Position numbers and translations under genes: made by a program. A stretch of 64,000 bases of DNA from Herbaspirillum sp. AP02. Lineage in GTDB: Bacteria; Pseudomonadota; Gammaproteobacteria; Burkholderiales; Burkholderiaceae_D. Below the pieces are notes generated by a model. It searched no databases. It saw nothing but the letters and a program-made list of their open reading frames with translations, and was not told where the DNA came from. The stretch spans positions 116,170 through 180,169 of the forward strand of contig NZ_JADWMY010000011.1 of assembly GCF_015767275.1 (NCBI RefSeq), in the 5' to 3' direction. This document shows positions 1-8,981 of the stretch, in pieces. The first letter of the stretch is position 1, and every line of letters starts with the position of its first letter.

Positions 1-1
1 C

Positions 2-251
2 GCGACTCGGTCTTGGCGATGGGGTTCAGGGCGAAGTGCGGCGGAATCATCGGCAGGTGGGTGAAGCTCCACTTGCCGCGCTTGACGTCGTATTCCTCGG
101 GGACTGCAATTTCCAGCAGGTGGCCAACCGCCGACGACAGGATGTACTGGTCGGATTCGAAATACTCATCGTGCTTGGTGAAGCCGCCGAGCGTCTTCGC
201 GATGTCGTTCGCGACAGAGGGCTTCTCGGCAATGATGAGGGTCTTGCTCAT
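2..251 (-). CDS. topB: DNA topoisomerase III (N-terminal part, cut by window edge)
   Basis: Type IA topoisomerase that relaxes or decatenates DNA by single-strand passage. Only the first 83 or so codons are present; the gene runs off the left edge. The start MSKTLIIAEKPSVANDIAKT holds the Toprim-domain opening of the family (IAEKPSVA, with the catalytic Glu), followed by the conserved SSAVGHLLEI stretch. The start at 251 is chosen because the Toprim motif begins within ten residues of it. It lies downstream of smg and dprA on the same strand, an order common in betaproteobacteria, but a 379-nt gap with a hairpin suggests its own transcript. TopB rather than TopA is inferred from the N-terminal flavour, since the domains that separate them are off the window. 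Confidence 0.88.
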   Translation of the reverse strand, partial: MSKTLIIAEKPSVANDIAKTLGGFTKHDEYFESDQYILSSAVGHLLEIAVPEEYDVKRGKWSFTHLPMIPPHFALNPIAKTES

Positions 252-630
252 AAGTATGGGTCTCGGTAATGAGAGATCGGTTGCTGGCGCGTTCCAGGAA
301 ATCGGTCAGTCCCAGTTGGGGCCGGATCGTTCCGAAACAACGCCATGCCATCCCAGGGTTGAAACTGGCAGCGGCGGCGTGCGGAGCATGCGGCCGGCGT
401 TTCGTTGCCTGTGGACAACGGAATTTTTATATAGTAGCCAATATCGGGCCAATGCGGGGGAATGATAAGCGTGATGCAAACGAAACGGCAAGCACAAGGG
501 CTTGCCGTCTCAGAGTTTCACTCATATCCAGCTTGGTATGAAGCAACAAGCTGCAGATATCGTCAGCGGGCTGTCAGCATGGCGACCAAGCTGCCGGTGC
601 GATGTCACGCCGGCAAGCCGCCACGGTGGC
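252..630. other. Intergenic region between topB and smg
   Basis: No convincing gene. It holds a hairpin after smg (483-508) and an AT-rich patch near 420-440 which, read on the minus strand, gives TACTATATAAAA and could be the minus-ten region of a topB promoter. A lone DnaA-box-like TTGTCCACA (minus strand) lies at 410-418. Confidence 0.5.
483..510 (-). terminator. Hairpin downstream of smg
   Basis: Nine-base arms ACGGCAAGC (485-493) and GCTTGCCGT (500-508) with a six-base loop. On the minus strand the stem is followed by TTTCGTTTG, a broken T-run. It lies about 120 nt past the smg stop and probably ends the dprA-smg transcript. Confidence 0.5.
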
Positions 631-1107
631 TCAGTGCAACAGGCGCGGCTCGGTATCGTCTTCGTCGAGGAACAGTTCCTCGAACATCAGGCCATCCGGC
701 TCCTTGCCCTGGCTCCACAAGACCATGAGCACGATGACCTTGAGCTTTTCCAGCGTGATGGGAGCCTCGCCGGCAGCCAGTGCACGCTCGATGACGATCT
801 CGCGCTGGATCGGATCCAGCATCTTGGCCGACTCGAGAAACTGGATGAAGCCGATGGCTTCTACGCCCAGCACGTCGCTCTCCTGGCGTGCGTAAATACG
901 GGTACCGAAGGAGAAGGCAGTCTGGCGGGGATAGTTGTCGGCGAATTCGTGATTGGCGACTTCAAGATCAGTCAGCCATCCGAGTGCCTGGGAAATTTCA
1001 TCTTCTTCGAAACCGATCGCGGACAACTTCTTGACCAGCGCCTCCTGTTCGGGGCAGGCATCGGGGCGATAGTAGGTTTCGTACAGGTAAACGAGGACAT
1101 CAAACAT
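631..1107 (-). CDS. smg: Smg family protein (DUF494)
   Basis: 158-residue acidic cytoplasmic protein of the Smg/DUF494 family. It is recognised from the opening [13 protein letters not shown] and the closing [20 protein letters not shown] stretch, which are characteristic. The biochemical role of Smg is not established. It sits directly downstream of dprA on the same strand (86-nt gap), the linkage seen across beta- and gammaproteobacteria, and ends in an acidic tail (DEDD). Length is normal for the family. Confidence 0.92.
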   Translation of the reverse strand: MFDVLVYLYETYYRPDACPEQEALVKKLSAIGFEEDEISQALGWLTDLEVANHEFADNYPRQTAFSFGTRIYARQESDVLGVEAIGFIQFLESAKMLDPIQREIVIERALAAGEAPITLEKLKVIVLMVLWSQGKEPDGLMFEELFLDEDDTEPRLLH

Positions 1108-1193
1108 GTTCGTACTCTATCGCGAAGGTTATGAATGTACAAGTCAGCCAAGTCCAGTATGGCAGGAATCGCAGCCCCGCGGGGATAATTTCT

Positions 1194-2339
1194 TCACGCC
1201 ACGTACCGGTAATGTGCACCAGGTAACACTTCAACCCGCCCTTGCAACTCCAGCCCAAGCAAGATCGCTGCCAGCGCCGCCGCATCCAGGCCACAACGCT
1301 GCACCAGGGTGTCGACATCCACGGGATCATGCCCCATGGCGCGCATGACCAGCAGACTTGCCGGATCGTCATCGTCCGGCAACTGGCCTGCGGCAGCTTG
1401 CGCCTGTGCGATGCCAGCGACGGCTTGCCGCAATGGCAACTCCTCGAGGATATCCTGCGTCGTCTCCACCAGCTTGGCCCCCTGACGGATGAGCTGGTGA
1501 CAGCCCTTGGACAGCGGCGCGTGGATGGAGCCAGGTATCGCGAACACATCGCGCCCCTGCTCGGCCGCCATGCGCGCAGTGATCAGCGAGCCTGAGCGGG
1601 CCGCCGCCTCGACCACCAGTACCGCCTGCGCCAGTCCTGAAATGACGCGGTTGCGGCGGGGGAAATTGGCCGACAGCGGCGGCGTCCCGAGTGCATATTC
1701 GCTGACGATGCAACCGCCCTGGGCAATGCGCTCGGCCAGCTCCCGATTACGCGAAGGATAATCGATATCGCAGCCGGTCCCGATCACCGCCACCGTCGAT
1801 CCGGCCCCTCGCAGACCACCCTCATGCGCGGCCGCATCGATCCCCATTGCCAGCCCGGACACAATGCTCAGCCCGGCATGGCTGAGCTCCTCCGAAAAGC
1901 GCATCGCATGCGCGCGCCCCTGCACCGTCGCATGCCGGCTGCCCACCACCGCCAGCGCGGGCGCCGACAACAGTGCCGCATCACCACGCACGTAGAGCAG
2001 CAGCGGCGGATCGGGAATGTTGAGCAGGGCGGCCGGATAAGCGGCATCGGCCAGCGTGACGACCGCCCGCCCGGGCGTCTGCAGCCAGTCCAGCGTGGCC
2101 TCCATGCGCTCGCGCTGGCGGCCCGACGGTGGTGCCAGCAAGGTCGCGGCCTGCCGGGGCGACACCACGGCACACAGGGCGGAGAATTGCGCCTGCCAGA
2201 TCTGACCAGGCAAGCCGAATGCAGCCAGCAGGCGTCGCGCCGCCACCGGTCCGATGCCATCGGCGAAGGCCAGTCGCAGCCAGGCGTCGAGGCGCCCGGG
2301 ATCGGCAGGGGTTGCATCAAAAGGGAAATTGTTTTGCAT
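1194..2339 (-). CDS. dprA: DNA-processing protein DprA (Smf)
   Basis: Loads RecA onto incoming single-stranded DNA during natural transformation; widespread even in species not known to be transformable. 381 residues: an N-terminal helical (SAM-like) domain, a Rossmann-like core with GSRHATVQGRAHA, GLAMGIDAAAHEG and GTGCDIDYPSRNREL, and a C-terminal winged-helix-like region (about 310-381). I start at MQNNFPFD (2339) rather than the longer frame at 2408, because the 23 extra residues are Pro/Arg-rich and unlike the family. It is divergent from def across a 290-nt gap and followed by smg. Confidence 0.93.
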   Translation of the reverse strand: MQNNFPFDATPADPGRLDAWLRLAFADGIGPVAARRLLAAFGLPGQIWQAQFSALCAVVSPRQAATLLAPPSGRQRERMEATLDWLQTPGRAVVTLADAAYPAALLNIPDPPLLLYVRGDAALLSAPALAVVGSRHATVQGRAHAMRFSEELSHAGLSIVSGLAMGIDAAAHEGGLRGAGSTVAVIGTGCDIDYPSRNRELAERIAQGGCIVSEYALGTPPLSANFPRRNRVISGLAQAVLVVEAAARSGSLITARMAAEQGRDVFAIPGSIHAPLSKGCHQLIRQGAKLVETTQDILEELPLRQAVAGIAQAQAAAGQLPDDDDPASLLVMRAMGHDPVDVDTLVQRCGLDAAALAAILLGLELQGRVEVLPGAHYRYVA

Positions 2340-2498
2340 AATTGAAGTACCGCGCTCACCGCCGCGTGGCGCGGGCTTGCGGCGACCAGGGGGCGGGCTG
2401 TGATACACTTTTCATCTTGATCGGGAACACCACGGTGGCCACCGGGCAACAATGCACAGGCGCTGGCAGCCAAGACCGCGATTGTGCTGCGGCCGCGC

Positions 2499-2529
2499 TT
2501 GAAGCGTCGCGCTTCGGCCACATTTAAAT
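2499..2529 (+). promoter_or_regulatory. Possible def promoter
   Basis: TTGAAG at 2499-2504 and an AT-rich TTTAAAT at 2523-2529 could serve as minus-35 and minus-ten elements with an 18-nt spacer, about 100 nt ahead of def. The spacer contains a short hairpin (GAAGCG/CGCTTC). Weak match. Confidence 0.3.
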
Positions 2530-2629
2530 AACAATTCCCGAAACGAATCCCCCGGACCCTCGCAAAATGTCGAGGTCCGGACCATCCAGGTCCACCGGGA
2601 CCGAACTCCAAGATTGCCGAGAACCACGT

Positions 2630-3148
2630 ATGGCCCAGCTCAACATCCTCCGTTACCCCGATCCGCGCCTGCACAAGATCGCCCAGCCCGTGACCGTCTT
2701 CGACGCGCGCATCAAGCAACTGGTGGCCGACATGGCCGAGACCATGTATGCCGCCCCTGGCGTGGGCCTGGCCGCCAGCCAGGTCGACGTGCATGAACAG
2801 GTGGTGGTGATCGATGTCTCCGATGAAGGCAAGCACCTGCAGGTGTTCATCAACCCCGAAATCCTGTGGGCCAGCGAGGAAAAGCGCGTCTATGACGAAG
2901 GCTGCCTGTCGGTCCCTGGCATCTATGACGGCGTGGAGCGTCCGGCACGCGTGAAGGTGCGCGCCTTCGATGCCGACGGCAAGGCTTTCGAGCTGGATGC
3001 CGATGATCTGCTGGCGGTCTGCATCCAGCACGAGATGGACCACCTCAAGGGCAAGGTCTTTGTCGAATATCTCTCGCCGTTGAAGCGCAACCGCATCAAG
3101 ACCAAGCTGCAGAAGGAAGAGCGAGAATTGAAGAAGAAGGCGGGCTAA
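2630..3148 (+). CDS. def: Peptide deformylase
   Basis: Removes the formyl group from the N-terminal Met of new proteins; cytoplasmic metalloenzyme. 172 residues with all three family motifs in order: [15 protein letters not shown] (metal-binding Cys) and QHEMDHLKG (two metal-binding His and the catalytic Glu). The start [11 protein letters not shown] at 2630 is preferred over the in-frame Met at 2567, since the active enzymes begin just ahead of this stretch. The Lys-rich C-terminal tail is typical. fmt, its common operon partner, does not follow; a strong terminator does. Confidence 0.96.
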   Translation: MAQLNILRYPDPRLHKIAQPVTVFDARIKQLVADMAETMYAAPGVGLAASQVDVHEQVVVIDVSDEGKHLQVFINPEILWASEEKRVYDEGCLSVPGIYDGVERPARVKVRAFDADGKAFELDADDLLAVCIQHEMDHLKGKVFVEYLSPLKRNRIKTKLQKEERELKKKAG

Positions 3149-3176
3149 GCCTGCTGTTCATCTGCAGCACAAAATC

Positions 3177-3212
3177 AAAACGCCGGCCAGGGGCAACCCC
3201 GGCCGGCGTTTT
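3177..3212. terminator. Bidirectional intrinsic terminator after def
   Basis: A perfect 12-base stem AAAACGCCGGCC (3177-3188) and GGCCGGCGTTTT (3201-3212), whose 12-base loop can extend the pairing (GGGG/CCCC). It has T-runs on both strands, so it can serve def (plus) and the convergent MBL-fold gene (minus). Confidence 0.9.
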
Positions 3213-3250
3213 GGCATTGATGCGCCCTGCGCATCAAGCCATGGATCTGA

Positions 3251-4315
3251 TCAGACCGCCACGAAACGGTACACCCCGTCCTCGCCCAGCACGCGCTTCA
3301 GGGCCCCGTCGTACCAGAGCTTGTGCAGATGCGCCACCGCCTCGCCCAGCGCGAAGGACAATTGGTGCGTGTCCAGCGGACGCTTGAACATCACCGGCAG
3401 GATATCCACCCCCGTCTGCGGTGTGGCACAGGCCTCCAGCACCTCGGCCAGGCGCAGCCGGTGATGGTCGTTCAGCTGTTCGATGCGTGTGTGCAGGCCG
3501 CGGAAAGGTTTGCCATGGGAAGGCAGCACCAAGGCATCGGCAGGCAGGTGAGCGTACTTCTTCAGCGAATCCAGATACTGCTGCACCGGGTTGCTCTCAG
3601 GCTCGATGGCAAACACCGAGACATTGGTGGAGATGCGTGGCAAGACCATGTCGCCCGAGATCAGCAGGTTCAATGCGCGGCTGTACAGGGACACATGCTC
3701 CGGCGCATGACCAAACCCGGCGATGATCTCCCAGTCACGCCCGTCGATGCGCACCGCCTGGCCATCCTGCATCCGGTGGTAGGCACGCGGCACCGTCGGT
3801 ACCAGGTCCTGATAATAGTTATTGCGCCCCTGCAGCAGGGCCACTGTTTCAGGATCGGCCAGCCCGTGGCGCTGGAAATGCGGCGTCGCCGCCGTCCCCT
3901 CGGCCCCCGGCAGGGCCGCCGACATCACTCGCGCAAACGCGTAATCACCGGTACTCATCCACAGCGGCACCTGCCAGCGCTGGCACAGCCAGTCGGCCAG
4001 GCCCACGTGATCCGGATGGCAATGCGTGACCAGCACGCGCACGATGGGCAGGCCATCGAGTTCCTCGGCGAAGATGGTTTCCCAGGCCTGGCGCGTCTCG
4101 TCGGTGGCGATACCGCAATCGACCACGGTCCAGCCACGCTGCCGGCCGTGCGGTGTGTCCACCTCGTCTTCCAGCAGCCAGAGATTGATGTGGTTCAGCG
4201 CAAAGGGCAGCCCCATGCGCAGCCAGCGCACACCGGGCGCGACCTGCATGGTGCGGCCGATCTCGGGCAGGGTATCGCCGAAGGCGTAGTCGAGCTGGGA
4301 TTCAAGTGCATTCAT
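3251..4315 (-). CDS. MBL-fold metallo-hydrolase
   Basis: 354-residue cytoplasmic hydrolase of the metallo-beta-lactamase fold. The metal motif THCHPDHVG (HxHxDH) is near residue 117, and later metal-ligand regions are GFGHAPEH, LISGDMV and PSHGKPF. The C-terminal 90 residues form the small winged-helix-like domain seen in LACTB2-type members, which often act on thioesters or nucleic acid. The start at 4315 (MNALESQLDYAF) is chosen; the longer frame to 4426 is Arg/Cys-rich and unlikely. It is divergent from liuR, with the LiuR palindrome between them, so it might share control with the leucine operon. Substrate unknown. Confidence 0.85.
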   Translation of the reverse strand: MNALESQLDYAFGDTLPEIGRTMQVAPGVRWLRMGLPFALNHINLWLLEDEVDTPHGRQRGWTVVDCGIATDETRQAWETIFAEELDGLPIVRVLVTHCHPDHVGLADWLCQRWQVPLWMSTGDYAFARVMSAALPGAEGTAATPHFQRHGLADPETVALLQGRNNYYQDLVPTVPRAYHRMQDGQAVRIDGRDWEIIAGFGHAPEHVSLYSRALNLLISGDMVLPRISTNVSVFAIEPESNPVQQYLDSLKKYAHLPADALVLPSHGKPFRGLHTRIEQLNDHHRLRLAEVLEACATPQTGVDILPVMFKRPLDTHQLSFALGEAVAHLHKLWYDGALKRVLGEDGVYRFVAV

Positions 4316-4431
4316 CAATGAGCCGGGCCGGGAACGTGGACAGGAGCGACGCCGGACATTGCTCCAGCGACAACGAAAGACCGCCAGTCTAGCGCATGCT
4401 GCAATTTCCGCTGGACGACAAGGCACAATAT

Positions 4432-4451
4432 ACTTTACGTTAACGTAAAGT
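4432..4451. promoter_or_regulatory. LiuR-type operator (perfect 20-bp palindrome)
   Basis: ACTTTACGTT followed by its exact mirror, centred on GTTAAC. It lies 59 nt ahead of the liuR start and between liuR and the divergent MBL gene. The core TTTACGTTAACGTAAA matches the form of operator described for MerR-type LiuR regulators of branched-chain amino acid breakdown. Confidence 0.8.
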
Positions 4452-4509
4452 GCCAGACCAGGCCGATCCGACTCCTTCGAGCCCCAAGCCCATCAGCGTC
4501 CACGTCGTT

Positions 4510-4938
4510 ATGCCCACCTACACCATCACCGAACTGGCAGAAGAATTCGCGATCACGCCGCGTGCGATCCGGTTCTACGAAGACCACGGCATCCTCAATC
4601 CCAAGCGCGAAGGCGTGGGGGGACGGCATCGCGTCTATCCCGCACGCGAGCGCACCCGCCTGAAACTGACGCTGCGCGGCAAGCGGCTCGGCTTCACGCT
4701 TTCCGAGATCAAGGACCTGATCGACATGTACGAATCGCCCAAGGATACGCAGCCGCAATTGCAGCGTTTCCTGGGCCTGCTGCAACACCATCGCGAAAAG
4801 CTGGAGCAACAGCGCGAGGATCTGGAACTGACCCTCTCCGAAATTGCCGCCCACGAAGAGGAATGCCGGCAACTGCTGGTCGAGGGCAGATCGAGGAGCA
4901 GTGTCACCAAGACCAAACGCAAGGCCGTGGCCGCCTGA
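4510..4938 (+). CDS. liuR: MerR-family regulator of leucine/isovalerate degradation
   Basis: 142-residue MerR-type DNA-binding regulator. The N-terminal winged helix (about 1-70) carries [21 protein letters not shown] and [17 protein letters not shown]; a coiled-coil dimerisation helix follows (about 85-125). The C-terminus is basic and lacks the metal-binding Cys of MerR or CueR, as expected for LiuR. It is 89 nt ahead of liuA. A perfect palindrome sits upstream of its own start and a second one upstream of liuA, implying autoregulation and control of the operon. The start at 4510 aligns the helix-turn-helix at the N-terminus. Confidence 0.9.
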   Translation: MPTYTITELAEEFAITPRAIRFYEDHGILNPKREGVGGRHRVYPARERTRLKLTLRGKRLGFTLSEIKDLIDMYESPKDTQPQLQRFLGLLQHHREKLEQQREDLELTLSEIAAHEEECRQLLVEGRSRSSVTKTKRKAVAA

Positions 4939-4958
4939 GCCCCGGCAATCCGGATTCA

Positions 4959-4975
4959 TCTGCCGTTAACGTCAA
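4959..4975. promoter_or_regulatory. Second LiuR-type operator ahead of liuA
   Basis: TGCCGTTAACGTCA with the core CGTTAACG at 4964-4971, the same centre as the perfect site at 4432-4451 but with imperfect outer arms. It lies about 55 nt ahead of the liuA start. Confidence 0.65.
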
Positions 4976-5027
4976 CCGGAACGCCCCATCCGGAACACCA
5001 GAACAAATTACCCAACGAGGAGACACC

Positions 5028-6212
5028 ATGATCCACCTGCCCGGCCTGAGTTTCGACCACGGAGAAGACATCGCCGCCCTGCGCGAAGCAGTGGCCGCCT
5101 TCGCGCACAGCGAGATCGCCCCGCGCGCGGCCGAGATCGACCGCAGCGACCAGTTCCCCATGGACCTGTGGAAGAAGCTGGGCGAGCTCGGCGTGCTGGG
5201 CATCACCGTCTCGGAGGAATACGGTGGCGCAGGTCTGGGCTACCTGGCCCACATCATCGCCATGGAGGAAATCTCGCGGGCCTCGGCCTCGGTGGGTCTG
5301 TCCTACGGCGCCCACTCCAACCTGTGCGTGAACCAGATCAAGCGCAACGGCAACGAAGAACAGAAGCGCAACTACCTGCCCAAACTGATCTCGGGCGACT
5401 ACATCGGCGCCCTGGCCATGTCCGAACCCAACGCCGGGTCCGACGTGGTAAGCATGAAACTGCGCGCCGACAAGAAGGGCGACCGCTACGTGCTCAACGG
5501 CAGCAAGATGTGGATCACCAATGGGCCCGACGCCGACGTGCTGGTGGTCTACGCCAAGACCGACCTGGACGCCGGCGCCCGTGGCATGACCGCCTTCCTG
5601 GTCGAAAAAGGCTACAAGGGATTCTCGGTGGCACAGAAGCTGGACAAGCTGGGCATGCGCGGCTCGCACACGGGTGAGCTGGTGTTCCAGGATTGCGAGG
5701 TGCCGGAAGAAAACATCCTGGGCGGCATCGGCCGAGGCGTCAACGTGTTGATGTCGGGCCTGGACTTCGAGCGCAGCGTGCTCTCCGGCGGCCCGCTGGG
5801 CATCATGCAGGCCTGCATGGACGTGGTGGTGCCATATGTCCACGACCGCAAGCAGTTCGGCCAGGCCATCGGCGAATTCCAGCTGATGCAGGGCAAGCTG
5901 GCCGACATGTATTCCACCATGATGGCCTGCAAGGCCTATGTCTATGCCGTGGGCCAGGCCTGCGACCGCGCCGACAGTGCGGACAAGGTGCGCGCACTGC
6001 GCAAGGACGCCGCCGGCGCCATCCTGTACAGCGCCGAGAAGGCCACCTGGATGGCCGGCGAGGCGATCCAGACACTGGGCGGCAATGGCTACATCAACGA
6101 ATATCCGGTCGGCCGCCTGTGGCGCGACGCCAAACTCTACGAGATCGGTGCCGGCACCAGCGAAATCCGGCGCATGCTGATCGGACGCGAACTGTTCGCC
6201 GATACGCTGTAA
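5028..6212 (+). CDS. liuA: Isovaleryl-CoA dehydrogenase
   Basis: FAD-dependent acyl-CoA dehydrogenase that turns isovaleryl-CoA into 3-methylcrotonyl-CoA in leucine breakdown. 394 residues, a normal length. Visible are the signatures [13 protein letters not shown] (FAD contact), the catalytic-base region [12 protein letters not shown] (Glu248, in the position used by isovaleryl-CoA dehydrogenases) and the C-terminal [22 protein letters not shown] and [11 protein letters not shown]. The start at 5028 has a good ribosome site (ACGAGGAGA). It is the first enzyme gene after liuR and is followed by a DsbA-fold gene 35 nt on. Confidence 0.95.
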   Translation: MIHLPGLSFDHGEDIAALREAVAAFAHSEIAPRAAEIDRSDQFPMDLWKKLGELGVLGITVSEEYGGAGLGYLAHIIAMEEISRASASVGLSYGAHSNLCVNQIKRNGNEEQKRNYLPKLISGDYIGALAMSEPNAGSDVVSMKLRADKKGDRYVLNGSKMWITNGPDADVLVVYAKTDLDAGARGMTAFLVEKGYKGFSVAQKLDKLGMRGSHTGELVFQDCEVPEENILGGIGRGVNVLMSGLDFERSVLSGGPLGIMQACMDVVVPYVHDRKQFGQAIGEFQLMQGKLADMYSTMMACKAYVYAVGQACDRADSADKVRALRKDAAGAILYSAEKATWMAGEAIQTLGGNGYINEYPVGRLWRDAKLYEIGAGTSEIRRMLIGRELFADTL

Positions 6213-6247
6213 GCGACGGCTCCCCCTCTTCAACCGCACGGAACATC

Positions 6248-6850
6248 ATGAGCACACCCATCGACTTCTACTTCGACTTCAGCTCCCCCTACGGCTACTT
6301 CGGTGCCGTCGAGATCGACAAGCTGGCTGCGCGCTACGGCCGCGCCGTGAGCTGGTACCCGATCCTGCTGGGTCCCATCTTCAAGACCCTGGGCACCAAT
6401 TCGCTGGTCAACATCCCGGTCAAGGGCGAGTATTCGCGCCACGACATGGAGCGTACCGCCCGCTTCCACAATATCTTCTACAAGGCCCCCAGCAACTTCC
6501 CCATCGGCAGCCAGGTCGCCGCGCGCGCCACGCTGTGGGTGCAGCAGACGCAGCCGGCCAAGGCGGTCGAGTTGATCAAGACCTTGTACAGCGCCTACTT
6601 CACCGAGGACATCGATATCAGCGTGGTCGAGCACGTGTTGCGCATCGCCGCCGATCTGGGCATCGACCGCACCGCGCTGGAGGCGGCCCTGGCGTCTCCC
6701 GAACTGAAGGACCAGCTGCGGCAGGCGACCGAGGCCGCCGGCAAGGCCGGTGTGTTCGGCTCGCCCTTCGTGATTGCCGATGGCGAACAATTCTGGGGCT
6801 TCGACCGCTTCCCCCAACTGGAAGCCCTGCTGAAAAACGGAAAGATCTGA
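6248..6850 (+). CDS. DsbA-fold 2-hydroxychromene-2-carboxylate isomerase family protein
   Basis: 200-residue cytoplasmic protein of the thioredoxin-like DsbA fold related to HCCA isomerase and kappa-class glutathione transferases. The opening IDFYFDFSSPYGYFGA carries the conserved Ser-Ser-Pro in place of a CxxC, and GVFGSPFVIADGEQFWGFDRF near the C-terminus is the other family motif. No signal peptide. It sits inside the leucine operon between liuA and liuB; the reading frame of the next gene starts in its stop codon. No known step of leucine breakdown uses it, so its role here is open. Confidence 0.85.
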   Translation: MSTPIDFYFDFSSPYGYFGAVEIDKLAARYGRAVSWYPILLGPIFKTLGTNSLVNIPVKGEYSRHDMERTARFHNIFYKAPSNFPIGSQVAARATLWVQQTQPAKAVELIKTLYSAYFTEDIDISVVEHVLRIAADLGIDRTALEAALASPELKDQLRQATEAAGKAGVFGSPFVIADGEQFWGFDRFPQLEALLKNGKI

Positions 6851-7266
6851 TGAGCAACAAGAAAGACAAGAGCGGCCCCTGCCCCTGCGGCCAGCCCAGC
6901 TTCGACAAATGCTGCGGCCGCTTCATCACCGGCGGCCAGGTGCCCGCCACAGCCGAACTGCTGATGCGCTCGCGCTATAGCGCCTACGCCCTGCGCGACG
7001 AAGCCTACCTGCGCGCCACCTGGTTCCCCGAGACACTGCCGGAAGAAGAGCTCACCAGCGAGACCGACGTCAAGTGGATCGGCCTGGAGATCAAGAAGCA
7101 CCAGCACGCTGCCGGCAGCGATACCGCCACGGTCGAATTCGTGGCGCGCTTCAAGGTGGGGGGCAAGGCCCACCGCCTGCACGAGATCAGCAACTTCGTG
7201 CGCCAGCCCGATGGCGAGGGACAGATACGCTGGTACTACGTGGACGGCAACTTCCCCGAAGGCTGA
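6850..7266 (+). CDS. YchJ-like SEC-C motif protein
   Basis: 138-residue protein with an N-terminal zinc-binding SEC-C motif (CPCG then KCCG, residues 11-24) and the UPF0225/YchJ core ([16 protein letters not shown], then [10 protein letters not shown] at the C-terminus). The family has a cystatin/NTF2-like fold and no firm function. The ATG overlaps the preceding TGA (ATGA type overlap), so translation is coupled to the DsbA-fold gene. liuB follows after 58 nt. Confidence 0.9.
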   Translation: MSNKKDKSGPCPCGQPSFDKCCGRFITGGQVPATAELLMRSRYSAYALRDEAYLRATWFPETLPEEELTSETDVKWIGLEIKKHQHAAGSDTATVEFVARFKVGGKAHRLHEISNFVRQPDGEGQIRWYYVDGNFPEG

Positions 7267-7324
7267 CGCTTTCTGCACCACGGCGCCACAACAAGAAACT
7301 AAAACAGAGAGACGAGAGACCACC

Positions 7325-8959
7325 ATGCCGCAGATTGAAAGCAAGCTCAACCCGCGCAGCGAGGAATTCCAGCACAATCGCGAAGCCATGCAGCGCATCG
7401 TGGATGACCTGCGCCAGAAGGTCGCGGCCATCGCCGAAGGAGGCGGCCAGGCCGCCCGCGAAAAACACCTGGCCCGCGGCAAACTGTTGCCACGCGAGCG
7501 CGTGCAGATGCTGCTGGACCCCGGCACGCCCTTCCTGGAATTGTCGCAACTGGCCGCCTACGGCATGTACCGCGAGAAGGATCGCGACGGCAACCTCAAG
7601 GACGCCGCGCCCTCGGCCGGCATCATCACCGGCATCGGCCGCGTGGCCGGCCAGGAATGCGTGATCGTCTGCAACGACGCCACCGTCAAGGGTGGCACCT
7701 ACTACCCGATGACGGCCAAGAAGCACCTGCGCGCCCAGGAGATCGCCGAATTCAACCACCTGCCCTGCATCTATCTGGTCGACAGCGGCGGCGCCAACCT
7801 GCCCAACCAGGATGAGGTCTTCCCGGACCGCGACCACTTCGGCCGCATCTTCTTCAACCAGGCCAACCTGTCGGCCCAGGGCATTGCCCAGATCGCCGTG
7901 GTGATGGGCTCCTGCACCGCCGGTGGTGCCTATGTCCCGGCCATGAGCGACGAATCCATCATCGTCAAGGACCAGGCCACCATCTTCCTGGCCGGCCCGC
8001 CGCTGGTGAAGGCCGCCACCGGCGAGGTGGTCAGTGCCGAGGAGCTGGGCGGCGGCGACGTCCATACACGCCTGTCGGGCGTGGCCGATCATCTGGCCCA
8101 GGACGACACCCACGCCCTGGCGATCGCCCGCAACATCGTCGGTCACCTCAACCGCCGCAAGCCGCAGCAACTGGCGCTGCGCGAGAGCGTTGAACCGCAC
8201 TACCCGGCGCAGGAACTGTATGGCGTCATCCCCACCGATACCCGCAAGCCCTTCGATGTGCGCGAGGTGATCGCCCGCATCGTCGATGCCAGCGCGTTCG
8301 ATGAATTCAAGGCCCGCTACGGCACCACGCTGGTGTGCGGATTCGCGCACCTGCACGGCATGCCGGTGGGCATCATCGCCAACAACGGCATCCTCTTCTC
8401 GGAGGCCGCCGAAAAGGGCACCCACTTCATCGAACTATGTTGCCAGCGCAAGATCCCGCTGATCTTCCTGCAGAACATCACCGGCTTCATGGTCGGCAAG
8501 AAGTACGAGAACGAGGGTATCGCCCGCCATGGTGCAAAAATGGTCACCGCCGTTTCCACCGCCAAGGTCCCCAAGCTGACCGTCATCATCGGCGGCAGTT
8601 TCGGCGCGGGCAACTATGGCATGTGCGGCCGCGCCTTCTCGCCGCGCTTCCTGTGGATGTGGCCCAATGCACGCATCTCGGTGATGGGCGGTGAACAGGC
8701 CGCCAGTGTGCTGGCCACCGTCAAGCGCGACGGCATCGAAGCCCGCGGCGGCAGCTGGAGCGCCGAGGAAGAAGCCGCCTTCAAGGAACCCATCCGCGCC
8801 CAGTACGAAAGCCAGGGCCATCCCTACTACGCCTCGGCGCGACTGTGGGACGACGGCGTGATCGACCCCGCCGATACCCGCCAGGTGCTGGCGCTGGGCC
8901 TGTCGGCGGCGCTCAACGCCCCCATCGAAGAGACCCGATTCGGCGTCTTCCGCATCTGA
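7325..8959 (+). CDS. liuB: Methylcrotonyl-CoA carboxylase, carboxyltransferase (beta) subunit
   Basis: Transfers the carboxyl group from carboxybiotin to 3-methylcrotonyl-CoA, giving 3-methylglutaconyl-CoA. 544 residues spanning the two crotonase-like halves of the acyl-CoA carboxyltransferase family. Motifs include [53 protein letters not shown] and [20 protein letters not shown], which match MCC beta more closely than propionyl-CoA carboxylase. The start at 7325 follows an AGAGACGAGAGA Shine-Dalgarno region. liuD, encoding its partner subunit, follows 22 nt downstream. Confidence 0.95.
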   Translation: MPQIESKLNPRSEEFQHNREAMQRIVDDLRQKVAAIAEGGGQAAREKHLARGKLLPRERVQMLLDPGTPFLELSQLAAYGMYREKDRDGNLKDAAPSAGIITGIGRVAGQECVIVCNDATVKGGTYYPMTAKKHLRAQEIAEFNHLPCIYLVDSGGANLPNQDEVFPDRDHFGRIFFNQANLSAQGIAQIAVVMGSCTAGGAYVPAMSDESIIVKDQATIFLAGPPLVKAATGEVVSAEELGGGDVHTRLSGVADHLAQDDTHALAIARNIVGHLNRRKPQQLALRESVEPHYPAQELYGVIPTDTRKPFDVREVIARIVDASAFDEFKARYGTTLVCGFAHLHGMPVGIIANNGILFSEAAEKGTHFIELCCQRKIPLIFLQNITGFMVGKKYENEGIARHGAKMVTAVSTAKVPKLTVIIGGSFGAGNYGMCGRAFSPRFLWMWPNARISVMGGEQAASVLATVKRDGIEARGGSWSAEEEAAFKEPIRAQYESQGHPYYASARLWDDGVIDPADTRQVLALGLSAALNAPIEETRFGVFRI

Positions 8960-8981
8960 GCCACGCCACCGAGGAGACACC

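Noticed and set aside
410..418. A DnaA-box-like TTGTCCACA upstream of topB, and a TTTTCCACA near 13922-13930.
   Set aside because: Single sites with a mismatch each; isolated copies are expected by chance, unlike the cluster at 63.5-63.9 kb.
2340..2408. A longer DprA with 23 additional N-terminal residues.
   Set aside because: The extra residues are Pro/Arg/Gly-rich and not family-like, and the ATG at 2339 matches the domain start.
1868..3043. A 391-codon frame on the minus strand spanning dprA and def.
   Set aside because: It cuts through two well-supported genes on opposite strands and shows no family motif.
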